Part shown: positions 25,937 to 34,433 of the stretch, one piece after another
Position numbering within the stretch: position 1 is the first letter of the stretch
Layout: the number at the start of each line of letters is the position of its first letter
NCBI RefSeq assembly: GCF_008973485.1
Contig: NZ_CP031223.1
Coordinates: 930,001-994,000, forward strand
Source of the DNA: Psychrobacillus glaciei
Lineage (GTDB): Bacteria; Bacillota; Bacilli; Bacillales_A; Planococcaceae
Length of the DNA stretch: 64,000 bases
Direction: 5' to 3'
Translations under genes and position numbers: made by a program
The notes under the pieces: model-generated
Databases searched by the model: none
What the model saw: only the letters and a program-made list of their open reading frames with translations
What the model was told of the DNA's origin: nothing

Positions 25937-26923
25937 ATGCGGCGTTTGATTACACTCATCTGCTCCATAAGTGCATTTTTCTTTCTTGTTTGCTCCAATG
26001 CTTCCGCCGCGGAGGAACCTTCGAGAGAACAGGTTTTAGAAAAGCGAATGGATTATTATATAAAATACTCAAGTATCACACTCCCTTGGTATTACCTGGC
26101 TGCAATCGACCAATATGAACGTAATATTCAACAAGTTCGAAATGACATTCCAACGAGGGAGGGTGCGGTTGCCATCCAATTTTCAGATGATTATTGGACG
26201 GGTTTACTCAATCCTATAAAAGACGATACTAACTTAATTTCCATCACCTTTTTTGAAGGAAATGGAGCTGATGGAAATAAAGATGGATTTGCTAATCGCA
26301 ATAATGATGATGATGTCATGTTGACGATGTCTGCGTATTTAAGTGAATTTGGCTCCTCTGAAAAAGATTTCAAAAAGGCATTAAAGGAGTACTACCAGCG
26401 CGATCAAGCAGTTGATCAGATTATCATAATTGCTAAAATCTACAAGAAATTTGAAACGACCAATTTAGATAAGCACGCTTTTCCTTTAGATATTCACCAT
26501 AATTATAGTTATAAGAGCACATGGGGTGACAGTCGAGGCTGGGGAGGGCGTAGGATACACGAAGGGACAGATTTGTTTGCCTCGTATGGTGTCCCAGTGA
26601 AGTCAACCGCTTATGGCATTGTTGAAACGATGGGTTGGAACGACTTTGGTGGTTGGAGAATTGGTATACGGGACATTCATAACACCTATCATTATTTTGC
26701 CCACTTATCTAGTTATCAAAAAGGTATTAAAGTAGGCGATATTTTGGAACCGGGAGCTATTATTGGATATGTTGGTAGTTCAGGATATGGAAAAGAAGGT
26801 ACCGCTGGAAAGTTTCCTCCTCACTTACACTATGGTATGTACAAATTTAACGGACGAATCGAGTGGGCTTACGATCCTTTTCCTTCCTTGAAACGGTGGG
26901 AGCAAGAAGAACGAAAATCGTAA
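25937..26923 (+). CDS. lytH: LytH-like M23 peptidase (L-Ala-D-Glu endopeptidase)
   Basis: 328 residues from ATG 25937, 8 bases after AAAGGAGG. The signal peptide ends near SNASA (about residue 24). The C-terminal LytM/M23 domain shows the zinc motif in RRIHEGTDLFA (H-x3-D) and PPHLHYG (HxH), with YHYFAHLSSY between. Length and architecture match B. subtilis LytH (YunA), which trims spore cortex peptide side chains. Likely made in the mother cell during sporulation; no promoter was assigned. Confidence 0.85.
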   Translation: MRRLITLICSISAFFFLVCSNASAAEEPSREQVLEKRMDYYIKYSSITLPWYYLAAIDQYERNIQQVRNDIPTREGAVAIQFSDDYWTGLLNPIKDDTNLISITFFEGNGADGNKDGFANRNNDDDVMLTMSAYLSEFGSSEKDFKKALKEYYQRDQAVDQIIIIAKIYKKFETTNLDKHAFPLDIHHNYSYKSTWGDSRGWGGRRIHEGTDLFASYGVPVKSTAYGIVETMGWNDFGGWRIGIRDIHNTYHYFAHLSSYQKGIKVGDILEPGAIIGYVGSSGYGKEGTAGKFPPHLHYGMYKFNGRIEWAYDPFPSLKRWEQEERKS

Positions 26924-26945
26924 AAATACATCCAATGCTTGTTTA

Positions 26946-26990
26946 TGACAAAACTATTACGGGTGCCAGGCACCCGTAATAGTTTTGTCA
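26946..26990. repeat. GGTGCC palindrome, perfect 22-base arms
   Basis: The left arm starts TGACAAAACTATTACGGG and the right arm is its exact complement around a single A. It lies between the convergent lytH and DUF5658 genes. Confidence 0.95.
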
Positions 26991-26993
26991 TAT

Positions 26994-27320
26994 TTAGGTT
27001 AGTAGGGTGACCCAAAAGAGGTGCTGGAAGAGGACGAATGTATATAGGATAATGGCGAAAGCGAGTAATATTGGTATGTACTTGTTGGGTTTCAGTTTTG
27101 TCAAAAGAAATAGTAAGAGTAAGGGTAGACAGATTTTTAAAGCATAAAAACTAGGGATGCTTGTTTCGTATACGAAATGCATAAGTGGGTTTGCTTCTGT
27201 GATGTGGTCGTTTCGGATGCCATAATCAGTAAAGAAAGTGTCAAGAATGGCTAATACTAATAGAAACGTAGCCGCTTTGAATAGTGTTTTATTAGAATTA
27301 AATACAAGTTTAGTATGCAT
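26994..27320 (-). CDS. DUF5658-type small membrane protein
   Basis: 108 residues with four hydrophobic segments. The N-terminal pattern LAILDTFFTDYGI and EANPLM matches the DUF5658 family (integral membrane, function unknown). The start has AAAGAGG 9 bases upstream. It diverges from the Dph6-like gene. Confidence 0.75.
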   Translation of the reverse strand: MHTKLVFNSNKTLFKAATFLLVLAILDTFFTDYGIRNDHITEANPLMHFVYETSIPSFYALKICLPLLLLFLLTKLKPNKYIPILLAFAIILYTFVLFQHLFWVTLLT

Positions 27321-27453
27321 AGATTTGTGCCTCTTTCCATTGTCAATAGATATATTTCAACTATGTTATTATGTTGAAATAAGTAATAAATTATACGTTG
27401 TCGGTGAGGGGTTTATTCAAGGACAGCAAAAAGATAAAAGGAGTGGGGAATAG

Positions 27454-28122
27454 TTGGATAGAAATAATTCTTTCGTTTCTTCCTGGAGTGGTGGAAAAGA
27501 TTCTGCGATGGCTTATTATCGTGCATTAAAAATGGGGATGGTACCCAAAAAGTTGTTGACGATGTTTGAAGAAGATGGAGAGGTTTCAAAATCGCATGCA
27601 CTTCCATTAGAGGTTGTGAAAGCACAAGCGGAGCGTCTTGGTGTGCCATTATTAATAAAAGAGGCAAGTTGGAATACATATGAGAGTCGATTTATAGAAG
27701 CAATGAACGAATGTCGAGCAAAAGGAATTTCGCATGGGGTATTTGGGGATATTGATATAGAGGATCATTTGGAATGGGTCAAGACCACTTGCGCAAAATC
27801 GGATATTGTCTCAGTTCATCCTCTGTGGCAGAAGCCTCGACGTGCAATTGTAGAAGAGTTATTGGATGTTGGATTTGAAGCATGGATAGTTGTCGTGAAT
27901 ACGAAGATGATGCCTGCAAAGTACGTGGGTGCACGTTTTACAAGAGAGTTGATAGAGGAGCTTGAAGCGGCAGGAATTGATTCATGTGGGGAAAGTGGGG
28001 AGTTTCATACGGTCGTTGTGGATGGTCCTATTTTTACAGAGAGAGTTCCAGTTGAAATTGGAAATACAGTCTTAAGAGGTGATTATATTTTTGCTCCGGT
28101 TTTATTGAAAGAGAGTAATTAA
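27454..28122 (+). CDS. Dph6-like ATP-pyrophosphatase
   Basis: 222 residues from a TTG start following AAAAGGAG. The PP-loop motif is SWSGGKDSAMA near residue 10. VFGDIDIEDHLEW and GESGEFHTVV are typical of the diphthine-ammonia ligase (Dph6/MJ0570) family. Bacteria lack diphthamide, so the bacterial enzyme probably makes some other ATP-dependent amide; the substrate is unknown. Confidence 0.85.
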   Translation: MDRNNSFVSSWSGGKDSAMAYYRALKMGMVPKKLLTMFEEDGEVSKSHALPLEVVKAQAERLGVPLLIKEASWNTYESRFIEAMNECRAKGISHGVFGDIDIEDHLEWVKTTCAKSDIVSVHPLWQKPRRAIVEELLDVGFEAWIVVVNTKMMPAKYVGARFTRELIEELEAAGIDSCGESGEFHTVVVDGPIFTERVPVEIGNTVLRGDYIFAPVLLKESN

Positions 28123-28212
28123 ATTCTTTCCAACTTTTTCGATTAATTATTCCTCCAAAAGGGCATCGTATAGGAGAAAATACATAATTTTTTGTGTACT
28201 GGAGGATGGCAA

Positions 28213-28713
28213 ATGAAGAGGATGAACAGAGGTGTTGTAACCGCCTTATCTGCAATCGGGATCGCTCAAGGCTTAAAAATACTAACGCATAAAAAGTTAA
28301 CCGGGAAATGGGATGTAAAACAAGCACTCTCTACAGGTGGGATGCCTAGCTCGCATTCAGCAGGAGTTGCGGCACTTGCCTCTTATGTAGCTGCAAATAG
28401 AGGAGCAGGCCACACAGAAACGGCACTTGCGGTTGTATTCGGTGCAATCGTAATGTACGATGCGCAAGGGATTAGAAGGCATACAGGTGAAATTGCTCAT
28501 CTTGTAAATGATATAGAAGACAAGATAACTAAATTGTCCGGAAAATTTCCAAGTTTTGAATACGTTAAGCGTGAAGAGGAATTGGATGAACTACTTGGCC
28601 ATCAACCGGTCGAAGTAGGAGCAGGTGCCCTTCTAGGTATAGCGATTGGGGTAGTCTCTGCTAAAATAGAAAATGACGAAAGAAAAGCAAAAAAAAGAGC
28701 TCAACCCTCCTAA
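28213..28713 (+). CDS. yuiD: Divergent PAP2 family (DUF212) membrane protein
   Basis: 166 residues from ATG 28213, with GGAGG 7 bases upstream. GGMPSSHSAGVAALA and IRRHTGE carry the Ser-His and Arg-His motifs of the acid phosphatase/haloperoxidase-related DUF212 family, of which B. subtilis YuiD is a member. Three or four membrane segments. The function is not established. Confidence 0.85.
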   Translation: MKRMNRGVVTALSAIGIAQGLKILTHKKLTGKWDVKQALSTGGMPSSHSAGVAALASYVAANRGAGHTETALAVVFGAIVMYDAQGIRRHTGEIAHLVNDIEDKITKLSGKFPSFEYVKREEELDELLGHQPVEVGAGALLGIAIGVVSAKIENDERKAKKRAQPS

Positions 28714-28735
28714 GTCACCTGGCTAGTGAGGTTTT

Positions 28736-28786
28736 TTATTACAAATATATTACGGGTGCCAGGCACCCGTAATATATTTGTAATAA
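28736..28786. repeat. GGTGCC palindrome, 25-base arms
   Basis: Perfect inverted repeat around a central A; the middle of the left arm reads TTACAAATATATTACGGG. It lies between yuiD and ytxJ, and may also act as a terminator for yuiD. Confidence 0.95.
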
Positions 28787-28858
28787 TTAAAAGATGGATA
28801 TAAATACGGTATAATGGGTATATAGATTTAACTTATTAAAATTTGAGGGGTGTTTGAG

Positions 28859-29191
28859 ATGAAGGGGTATGAAGAAGTTACATCTGTTAATCAATGGAAA
28901 GATATTTTGGAAGAGTCGAAGAAACAGCAAGTTTTGTTGTTAAAGCATAGTACGACTTGTCCGGTGAGTGCGCATGCATATAGGGAGTTCACTTCTTTTG
29001 ATTCACCTATCAAAACTTATTTAGTGAAAGTTATAGAAAGCCGAGCTGTGTCCAATGAAATTGGAAATGATTTAGCTATACGACATGAATCACCTCAAGT
29101 ATTTTTAATAACAAATGGGAACGCAATTTGGAGTGCCTCTCATTGGAAAATTACTAAGAAAGAGATGGAGAAAGCAGTGGAATCTATCTAA
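28859..29191 (+). CDS. ytxJ: Bacilliredoxin-like protein YtxJ
   Basis: 110 residues from ATG 28859, 8 bases after GAGGGG. A thioredoxin-fold protein with a single active-site Cys in TTCPVSAHA, the monothiol bacilliredoxin motif, and cis-Pro in ESPQVF. Expected to remove bacillithiol from protein thiols. A TATAAT at 28810 is a likely -10. The RsbR-type gene follows by 16 bases and is probably co-transcribed. Confidence 0.88.
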   Translation: MKGYEEVTSVNQWKDILEESKKQQVLLLKHSTTCPVSAHAYREFTSFDSPIKTYLVKVIESRAVSNEIGNDLAIRHESPQVFLITNGNAIWSASHWKITKKEMEKAVESI

Positions 29192-29207
29192 GGAGAAGTG
29201 TAGAAAA

Positions 29208-30041
29208 ATGGATGGGATACTTAAAGTGGGGCATTATTTAGTCGAACATGCAGAGAAGATTGTCCAGGAAATGATGGATTTGGCACTTGTTCATGTCAAT
29301 TATCAAGTCACGGATAAAATGCTTGAACAATCTCTGAAAAATAATGTAGAATTTTTGGAGCTTCTCGCAAATTCTTTCAATGAAACAAATGATACAGCTG
29401 CAGAGGAATTAATTAAATGGAGTAAAAAAAACGGGGAACAGCAAGCAGCTGTTTTTACACAGTTTTCTAAAATAATTCAACCTTATGCAAAGAATCGTTT
29501 AATGTATTTGGAATATATAACGAACATATCTATCCAACTTGGACTCTCGACTGAAGAGGTAGCTAAAATAAATAATCGAATTTGTTATTTAATGGATATA
29601 AGTCTGACGGAAACGATGATTGCTTACGAGACTTATAGAGATGAGTTAATGATTGAAAGGCAGAAAGAAATTAACAAATTATCTGCGCCTATTGTTCCCA
29701 TACAAAAGGGAATTGCAATACTACCATTAGTTGGGGATATAAATTATGAACGTGTACAGCATTTATTGGATTATGTCATCCCCACAATACCAGATATGGA
29801 AATTGATCATTTAATAATAGACTTTTCTGGAATACTTATGATTGATACAGAAATTGCGCAACATATTTTTGCAATTCATAATGTACTTGAATTACTTGGA
29901 ATTCATGTGATGTTTACTGGTATTCGTCCAAATCTTTCGATGGTCATTGTTCGGGCGGGCATAGATTTTACTTCATTTCATACATTTGGTAGCGTTAAAT
30001 ATGCGATTGATAGTATAGAAAAGAATCTTATAGGAAGATAA
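29208..30041 (+). CDS. RsbR-type STAS stressosome protein
   Basis: 277 residues from ATG 29208, after AAGGAGAAG. An N-terminal four-helix, globin-like sensor domain (about 1-150) and a C-terminal STAS domain (about 160-275). The STAS has LIIDFSGILMIDTE and MFTGIRPNLS, keeping both Thr positions that RsbT phosphorylates in RsbR proteins. It probably joins the stressosome that controls SigB. No rsbS or rsbT is nearby, so it is a stand-alone paralogue. Confidence 0.85.
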   Translation: MDGILKVGHYLVEHAEKIVQEMMDLALVHVNYQVTDKMLEQSLKNNVEFLELLANSFNETNDTAAEELIKWSKKNGEQQAAVFTQFSKIIQPYAKNRLMYLEYITNISIQLGLSTEEVAKINNRICYLMDISLTETMIAYETYRDELMIERQKEINKLSAPIVPIQKGIAILPLVGDINYERVQHLLDYVIPTIPDMEIDHLIIDFSGILMIDTEIAQHIFAIHNVLELLGIHVMFTGIRPNLSMVIVRAGIDFTSFHTFGSVKYAIDSIEKNLIGR

Positions 30042-30046
30042 CTTCC

Positions 30047-30090
30047 AAAAATAGAACCGCTCCTTTTACTGAGGGAGCGGTTCTTATTTT
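30047..30090. terminator. Bidirectional terminator
   Basis: GAACCGCTCC pairs with GGAGCGGTTC, flanked by A and T runs. It lies between the convergent RsbR-type gene and the DUF3243 pseudogene. Confidence 0.93.
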
Positions 30091-30107
30091 TATATGAATG
30101 GGCTTGT

Positions 30108-30421
30108 TTATTCACTAACCATATTTATTAACATATGTGCTAGTGCATGTTGTTGCTCTTTGTTTCCTGATTTCCATAATGCTAGTAATAGGTTTTCTTC
30201 TCTGTTTCGGGGTTCTTCATTTTTTGCCAAATAATTAGCTACCATTTCAGCAGTTTTGGCTAATTGCTCTTCACTAAGTCCAAGCTTTTTTCCTCTAGCT
30301 ACCTTTTTTCCTAAATATAATTTAAAGGTAGAAAAGTTTGATAAGATTTCCTCTTTCTTTTCGGGGTTAACCTTATTTAAGTCTTCTTCTATTTTCCCTT
30401 AAATGTTGCCCATTTCTTCAA
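30108..30421 (-). pseudogene. DUF3243 (YmfJ-like) gene with a one-base frameshift
   Basis: The minus strand encodes YLGKKVARGKKLGL, LSEEQLAKTAEMVANYLA, EEPRNREENLLLALW and EQQHALAHMLINMV, a clear DUF3243 protein ending at 30108. The only well-placed start is TTG 30421 after AAAAGGAG, which reads LKKWATFKGK and then hits TAG. Adding one A in the run at 30392-30395 would join both frames into about 104 residues. In the downstream frame the ATG at 30411-30413 meets TAA after four codons. A homopolymer deletion or a sequencing error explains this. Confidence 0.8.
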
Positions 30422-30540
30422 CACTCCTTTTTCTGTAGTTACTATTTATTTATCGTAGTTAGCTAAGTTTAAACACTAATTTACAAGGGTAACTGAATAA
30501 TAGAATCAATTTTGTATTTGAATAAAAAGGAGATGACTAG

Positions 30541-32277
30541 ATGCTAGACTATTTTTACTGGAGAGAGACTTTGTCATTTTTACCCGAATTTTTATTAGCT
30601 TTATTAGTTTTATTAATTGGGTTTTTTGTTGCAAAATTTCTGGAGAATGTGACGCATAGATTGTTGCGGAAATTCCAAGTCAATGAACGATTAGGAAATA
30701 CGAAGTCTAAATGGACAGTCGAGAAAATTATTAGCAAAGTAGTTTTTATCATCGTACTCTTACTTGTGTTTGTTTTATTTTTTAATATTCTAAACTTGAA
30801 TACGATGGCAACACCTTTTGTTTCGATGTACTCTGGTTTAACTGCAGCTTTCTTAAATATTTTAAAAGCAGGATTAATTTTATTATTTGCTTGGATCTTA
30901 GCGACATTAGTGAAGAAAGTAATTATTATGTCTGGAAACAAGTTGAAATTACATAAGTATGTAGGAAAAGTTGGTGTTAATGCTACAACAGTAAATCAAG
31001 TTAAATGGACGGATACGGCTGCAAATGTGGCTTATTATCTCATTTTTTTGTTATTCATTCCTGCAGTATTAAATGCACTTGGAATTAATGGATTGAGTGG
31101 ACCATTTGAAGGAATGATTGTTAGTTTCTTTAACTTTGTTCCAAAGTTAATCTCCGCAGCACTTGTTTTTGTAATTGGTTGGTTTGTTGCTAAACTTGTT
31201 CGAAATTTAATAGAGAAATTTTTGGAATCTGCTGGAGCCGATCGATTAGCAGAAAGGTTGAAAATTTCAACACTTTTTGAAGGTACTAGTATTTCGAAAG
31301 TTGTGGGAATCATCGCTTTTGTGTTAATTATGATTCCAGTTTCAATTACCGCACTTGAACTTTTAGATTTACAGGGTATTTCGGGCCCGGCTATTGCAAT
31401 GTTACGTGATATTTTAGAGATGTTGCCTAAAATTGCTGTTGCAATTGTGCTTGTTCTAGTGGGAATAGTTGCTGCTAGATGGGTGAAGCATCTCGTTGTT
31501 TCATTACTTGAAAAAATGGGAGTAGACTCGATATTCGGGAAAATGGGCTTCAACACTAATTTAGGAAGTGCTCCATCTTTTGCGAAATTAATAGGTACAG
31601 TGGTGCAAATTGTCATTATTTTATTGTTTGTGGTTGAAGCTCTTCAATTATTGGAGCTAGAATTTATGGTTGTTTTGGCAACGGCTATTTTTGCATACCT
31701 ACCTTCTGTTATTGCAGCAATAATTATTTTAGCTGTCGGTTTTTGGTTAGCGAATATGGTAGAGAAATTAGTCGGAAGCTTAATGAGTCATGCTTCAGGG
31801 ACTCCTCATTTTTTACGTTATGTAGCTAAATATGCAATTATAGCATTTGCATTCTTTATGGCTTTGGATCAACTAGGAATTGCTGCATCCATTATTAACT
31901 CCGCATTCATCTTAATACTAGGCGGAGCGGCTCTGGCATTTGGACTAGCATTTGGGCTTGGTGGAAGAGAGCATGCCTCACGGTACTTAAGTAAGATGGA
32001 AAAAAGCTTGGAAGAAGTAGAAGTGACAAAAGGAAAGTTTGAGAAGCAAAAAGAGAAGATGAAAGAGTCAGTAAAGGAAGATTACAAAAAAACTAAAGAT
32101 GTGGAACGAAGCTTGAGAGGCAATACTCCTCATGTGGATGAAGTGAAGCCTACGAACGAAATGGTGGATACGAATCTAGGAGATGACGAAGCTTTGGATA
32201 CAGGCTATAATATTCCATCGACAGATGATTTGTATCCTTTTGACGATATTTCACCAAATGATGAAAGAAAAGATTAA
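30541..32277 (+). CDS. Conserved-TM-helix (CmpX/MscS-related) membrane protein
   Basis: 578 residues, with about ten membrane segments up to residue 480 and a charged, coiled C-terminal tail. Four internal repeats of the 'conserved TM helix' type are visible: LLIGFFVAKFLENV, VIGWFVAKLVRNL, VLVGIVAARWVKHLV, LAVGFWLANMVEKLV. FGLGGREHA near 480 marks the end of the last repeat. Related proteins act in osmotic or envelope stress as small mechanosensitive-type channels. Monocistronic, with a strong terminator at 32290. Confidence 0.85.
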   Translation: MLDYFYWRETLSFLPEFLLALLVLLIGFFVAKFLENVTHRLLRKFQVNERLGNTKSKWTVEKIISKVVFIIVLLLVFVLFFNILNLNTMATPFVSMYSGLTAAFLNILKAGLILLFAWILATLVKKVIIMSGNKLKLHKYVGKVGVNATTVNQVKWTDTAANVAYYLIFLLFIPAVLNALGINGLSGPFEGMIVSFFNFVPKLISAALVFVIGWFVAKLVRNLIEKFLESAGADRLAERLKISTLFEGTSISKVVGIIAFVLIMIPVSITALELLDLQGISGPAIAMLRDILEMLPKIAVAIVLVLVGIVAARWVKHLVVSLLEKMGVDSIFGKMGFNTNLGSAPSFAKLIGTVVQIVIILLFVVEALQLLELEFMVVLATAIFAYLPSVIAAIIILAVGFWLANMVEKLVGSLMSHASGTPHFLRYVAKYAIIAFAFFMALDQLGIAASIINSAFILILGGAALAFGLAFGLGGREHASRYLSKMEKSLEEVEVTKGKFEKQKEKMKESVKEDYKKTKDVERSLRGNTPHVDEVKPTNEMVDTNLGDDEALDTGYNIPSTDDLYPFDDISPNDERKD

Positions 32278-32289
32278 TAGGGTGAAATG

Positions 32290-32328
32290 AAAATGCTCTG
32301 GCACTTACGAGTGCCGGAGCATTTTTTG
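32290..32328 (+). terminator. Terminator after the channel gene
   Basis: AAAATGCTCTGGCAC and GTGCCGGAGCATTTT flank TTACGA, followed by TTT. Confidence 0.93.
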
Positions 32329-32370
32329 TGGGAGTCATAAATGGAAATAGGAGGGAGATTGTTGCGGTAT

Positions 32371-32397
32371 TGTTACGGGTGCCAGGCACCAGTAACA
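32371..32397. repeat. GGTGCC palindrome, 13-base arms
   Basis: TGTTACGGGTGCC and GGCACCAGTAACA around a central A, one mismatch. A second TTGTAAC follows at 32401, suggesting decayed outer arms. Confidence 0.85.
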
Positions 32398-32506
32398 AAC
32401 TTGTAACAAACACATGATTGGTTTTGTGAAGGAATATACATAACTCTTCCCATATTTTATAATAGGGCTATCTGTGAAATTGATGGTTAAGCTGAGGTGA
32501 TGATAA

Positions 32507-33097
32507 ATGCCAAGAGGAAGAAAAGTGGACTCAGATGGAGAAGTGACGAGGCAGTTGCTATTAGAAAAAGCGATTGAGCAGTTTGCCGAGTATGGATTCC
32601 ATTCTACAAAGATTAGCGATATCGTAAATAAAGCAAAGGTAACGCAGCCTACTTTTTATTTGTATTTTGAAAGTAAGGAGGCTATTTTTCTAAGAATAAC
32701 GGGTTCTTTTCAAATGCAGTTAATAGATATAATAACGGCTTGCTTTTTAGAGGAAAACTTAGAAGAGCATTCGTTGAAACTTCAAATAAATTCTAACTTA
32801 AAAAGTATTTTTACTTTTTTCGAAAAGAATCCATTGTTGACAAAGATAGGATTTGTTGAGACAGATTCGGCTAGAGAATTGAAAAATAGTATGGTGAAAC
32901 AAATTACGGAAAACTTAAAATCGGGGCAAAGATTAGGTTATTATTCTGACTTATATCCTATGAATTTAGTAGCAGAGAGTCTAGTAGGATCCATTGAAAG
33001 ATTAACGTTGAATGAGATTTTAACGAACAAAAGTAGACCTATCGAATTAGCAAAAGTTCTTGTAGATATATACTTTACTGGAATTCAAAAAAAATAA
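32507..33097 (+). CDS. TetR-family transcriptional regulator
   Basis: 196 residues. The N-terminal TetR HTH has FAEYGFHSTKISDIVNKAKV and FYLYFESKEAIF. The C-terminal ligand domain is not assignable. The start follows GAGGTGATG. A TATAAT lies near 32457. Neighbours give no clear target: the channel gene ends upstream and a catabolic cluster begins 500 bases downstream. Confidence 0.88.
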   Translation: MPRGRKVDSDGEVTRQLLLEKAIEQFAEYGFHSTKISDIVNKAKVTQPTFYLYFESKEAIFLRITGSFQMQLIDIITACFLEENLEEHSLKLQINSNLKSIFTFFEKNPLLTKIGFVETDSARELKNSMVKQITENLKSGQRLGYYSDLYPMNLVAESLVGSIERLTLNEILTNKSRPIELAKVLVDIYFTGIQKK

Positions 33098-33107
33098 TAA
33101 TGGACTC

Positions 33108-33150
33108 ATACCTTTCTATAGAGAAATCTATGGGGAGGTATTTTTATTTT
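33108..33150 (+). terminator. Terminator of the TetR gene
   Basis: A 14-base stem (ATACCTTTCTATAG with CTATGGGGAGGTAT, three wobbles) around AGAAAT, followed by TTTTTATTTTT. Confidence 0.9.
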
Positions 33151-33541
33151 TGAGCGACGTAATAACACCGGGAGGATTCTTATGGTAAAAAAGTAAATAT
33201 TAGGATTTTCACCTAAAGGAGTCAAATTCATAATTCAAAGTTAGAACATAAAACACGATCAGTATCAAAGTGAAATGTAAAAATACGTATAATATACTTT
33301 TCATAAATTAGCATGAAATCCGCTATCGGTGGATGAATTCCGCAGGGTGAGCATTGAATCATCACCTACACATTCGAGTCATTTGCGCTATCTCATCTGT
33401 CTCACTCATCCCGCTCAATAATTAATCATGGTTCGTGTTTTAATAATTAAATGCTATTTTTGAAATTAACTCAAAGTGCATACCGATTTTCAAATTAATT
33501 ACCCACAAAACCTAAAGAAATAGAATTTTTAAAATATTCTG
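33151..33541. other. Intergenic region before the catabolic cluster
   Basis: About 390 bases without a supportable gene. GGGAGGATTCTTATGG opens a four-codon frame only (33184), perhaps a gene-start remnant. Around 33320-33420 a GC-richer stretch with CCGCTATC, CCGCAG and CATCCCGCTC looks repeat-derived. Confidence 0.4.
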
Positions 33542-33572
33542 TTGACATATGACCTATAGCAAAGCATATAAT
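33542..33572 (+). promoter_or_regulatory. Candidate promoter of the catabolic cluster
   Basis: TTGACA (33542-33547) and TATAAT (33567-33572) are perfect boxes but 19 bases apart rather than 17. The first gene starts 30 bases downstream. The long spacer suggests help from an activator or a distorted-spacer regulator; the GntR protein encoded in the cluster is a candidate. Confidence 0.55.
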
Positions 33573-33601
33573 GTATTTAATTATAAAATTGGTGGTGAAG
33601 T

Positions 33602-34423
33602 ATGTTGTTTGAAAGTGTTAACAGTTTACAGTCAACATTATTTGAGGATAAATTAGCAATTGTGACAGGTGCAGCAAATGGTATCGGAAATGCGATTTGT
33701 GAAGCCTTTATCAAGCACGGCTGCAATGTAGTAGCATTAGATCTTTTAGAGGAAAAATTAAAGGAAAATAAAAGAAAGATAGATACTTTTATTGCAAATA
33801 ATAATTTGAAAAATAAATTCACCATACTATCGGCGGATTTAACCGATGAAGATGCAGTAAAAAGTGCTGTGTTTGAAGTTATAAAAGAATATGAAACTAT
33901 TAATATTTTAGTCAACACGGCGGGTGGCGTTGCAAGACAGATACACAAACCAATCGAAGAAATTCATAAAGATGAATGGGTAAAAGTTATTGATATAAAT
34001 TTAACCTCTACATTTTTAATGACTAAAGCAGTAGCTTCCAATATGAAAAATAATAAAAGTGGTCGAATTATCAATATTTCAAGCGGGGCTGGAAGAAGCA
34101 CTAGTTTAACAGGCATACAAGCTTATGCAAGTGCCAAAGCAGCGCAAATTGGATTTACTCGACAGATGGCACAAGAGCTTGGTCAATTTGGAATTACTGT
34201 TAATAATGTTGCACCTGGTTTTGTCTTATCTAACCCGTCTACACAAAAGCAATGGGATGCCATGAGTGAGATAGAACAGAATGCATTAATACAAAAAATT
34301 TCATTAAAAAGATTAGGCAAAGCAGAGGATATTGCATATCCAGTTTTGTTTTTTGCATCGGAATATGCGGGCTATATTAGCGGACAAACAATTTCTGCTG
34401 ATGGAGGCTTGCAATTATTTTAG
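33602..34423 (+). CDS. Short-chain dehydrogenase/reductase
   Basis: 273 residues. The cofactor motif is TGAANGIG near residue 22 and the catalytic Tyr-Lys pair is in YASAKAA, with Ser in INISSGAG; NTAGG stands for NNAG. A classical SDR acting on a hydroxy or keto group. First gene of the long cluster; the next gene starts 11 bases downstream with its own GGAGGG. Substrate unknown. Confidence 0.88.
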   Translation: MLFESVNSLQSTLFEDKLAIVTGAANGIGNAICEAFIKHGCNVVALDLLEEKLKENKRKIDTFIANNNLKNKFTILSADLTDEDAVKSAVFEVIKEYETINILVNTAGGVARQIHKPIEEIHKDEWVKVIDINLTSTFLMTKAVASNMKNNKSGRIINISSGAGRSTSLTGIQAYASAKAAQIGFTRQMAQELGQFGITVNNVAPGFVLSNPSTQKQWDAMSEIEQNALIQKISLKRLGKAEDIAYPVLFFASEYAGYISGQTISADGGLQLF

Positions 34424-34433
34424 GAGGGTAACG

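Noticed and set aside
31035-31616. 193-codon minus-strand frame inside the channel gene
   Set aside because: Opposite to a strongly hydrophobic, well-conserved protein; no start signal.
33184-33198. GGGAGG followed by a four-codon frame
   Set aside because: Stops after four codons and nothing downstream extends it; at most a gene-start remnant.
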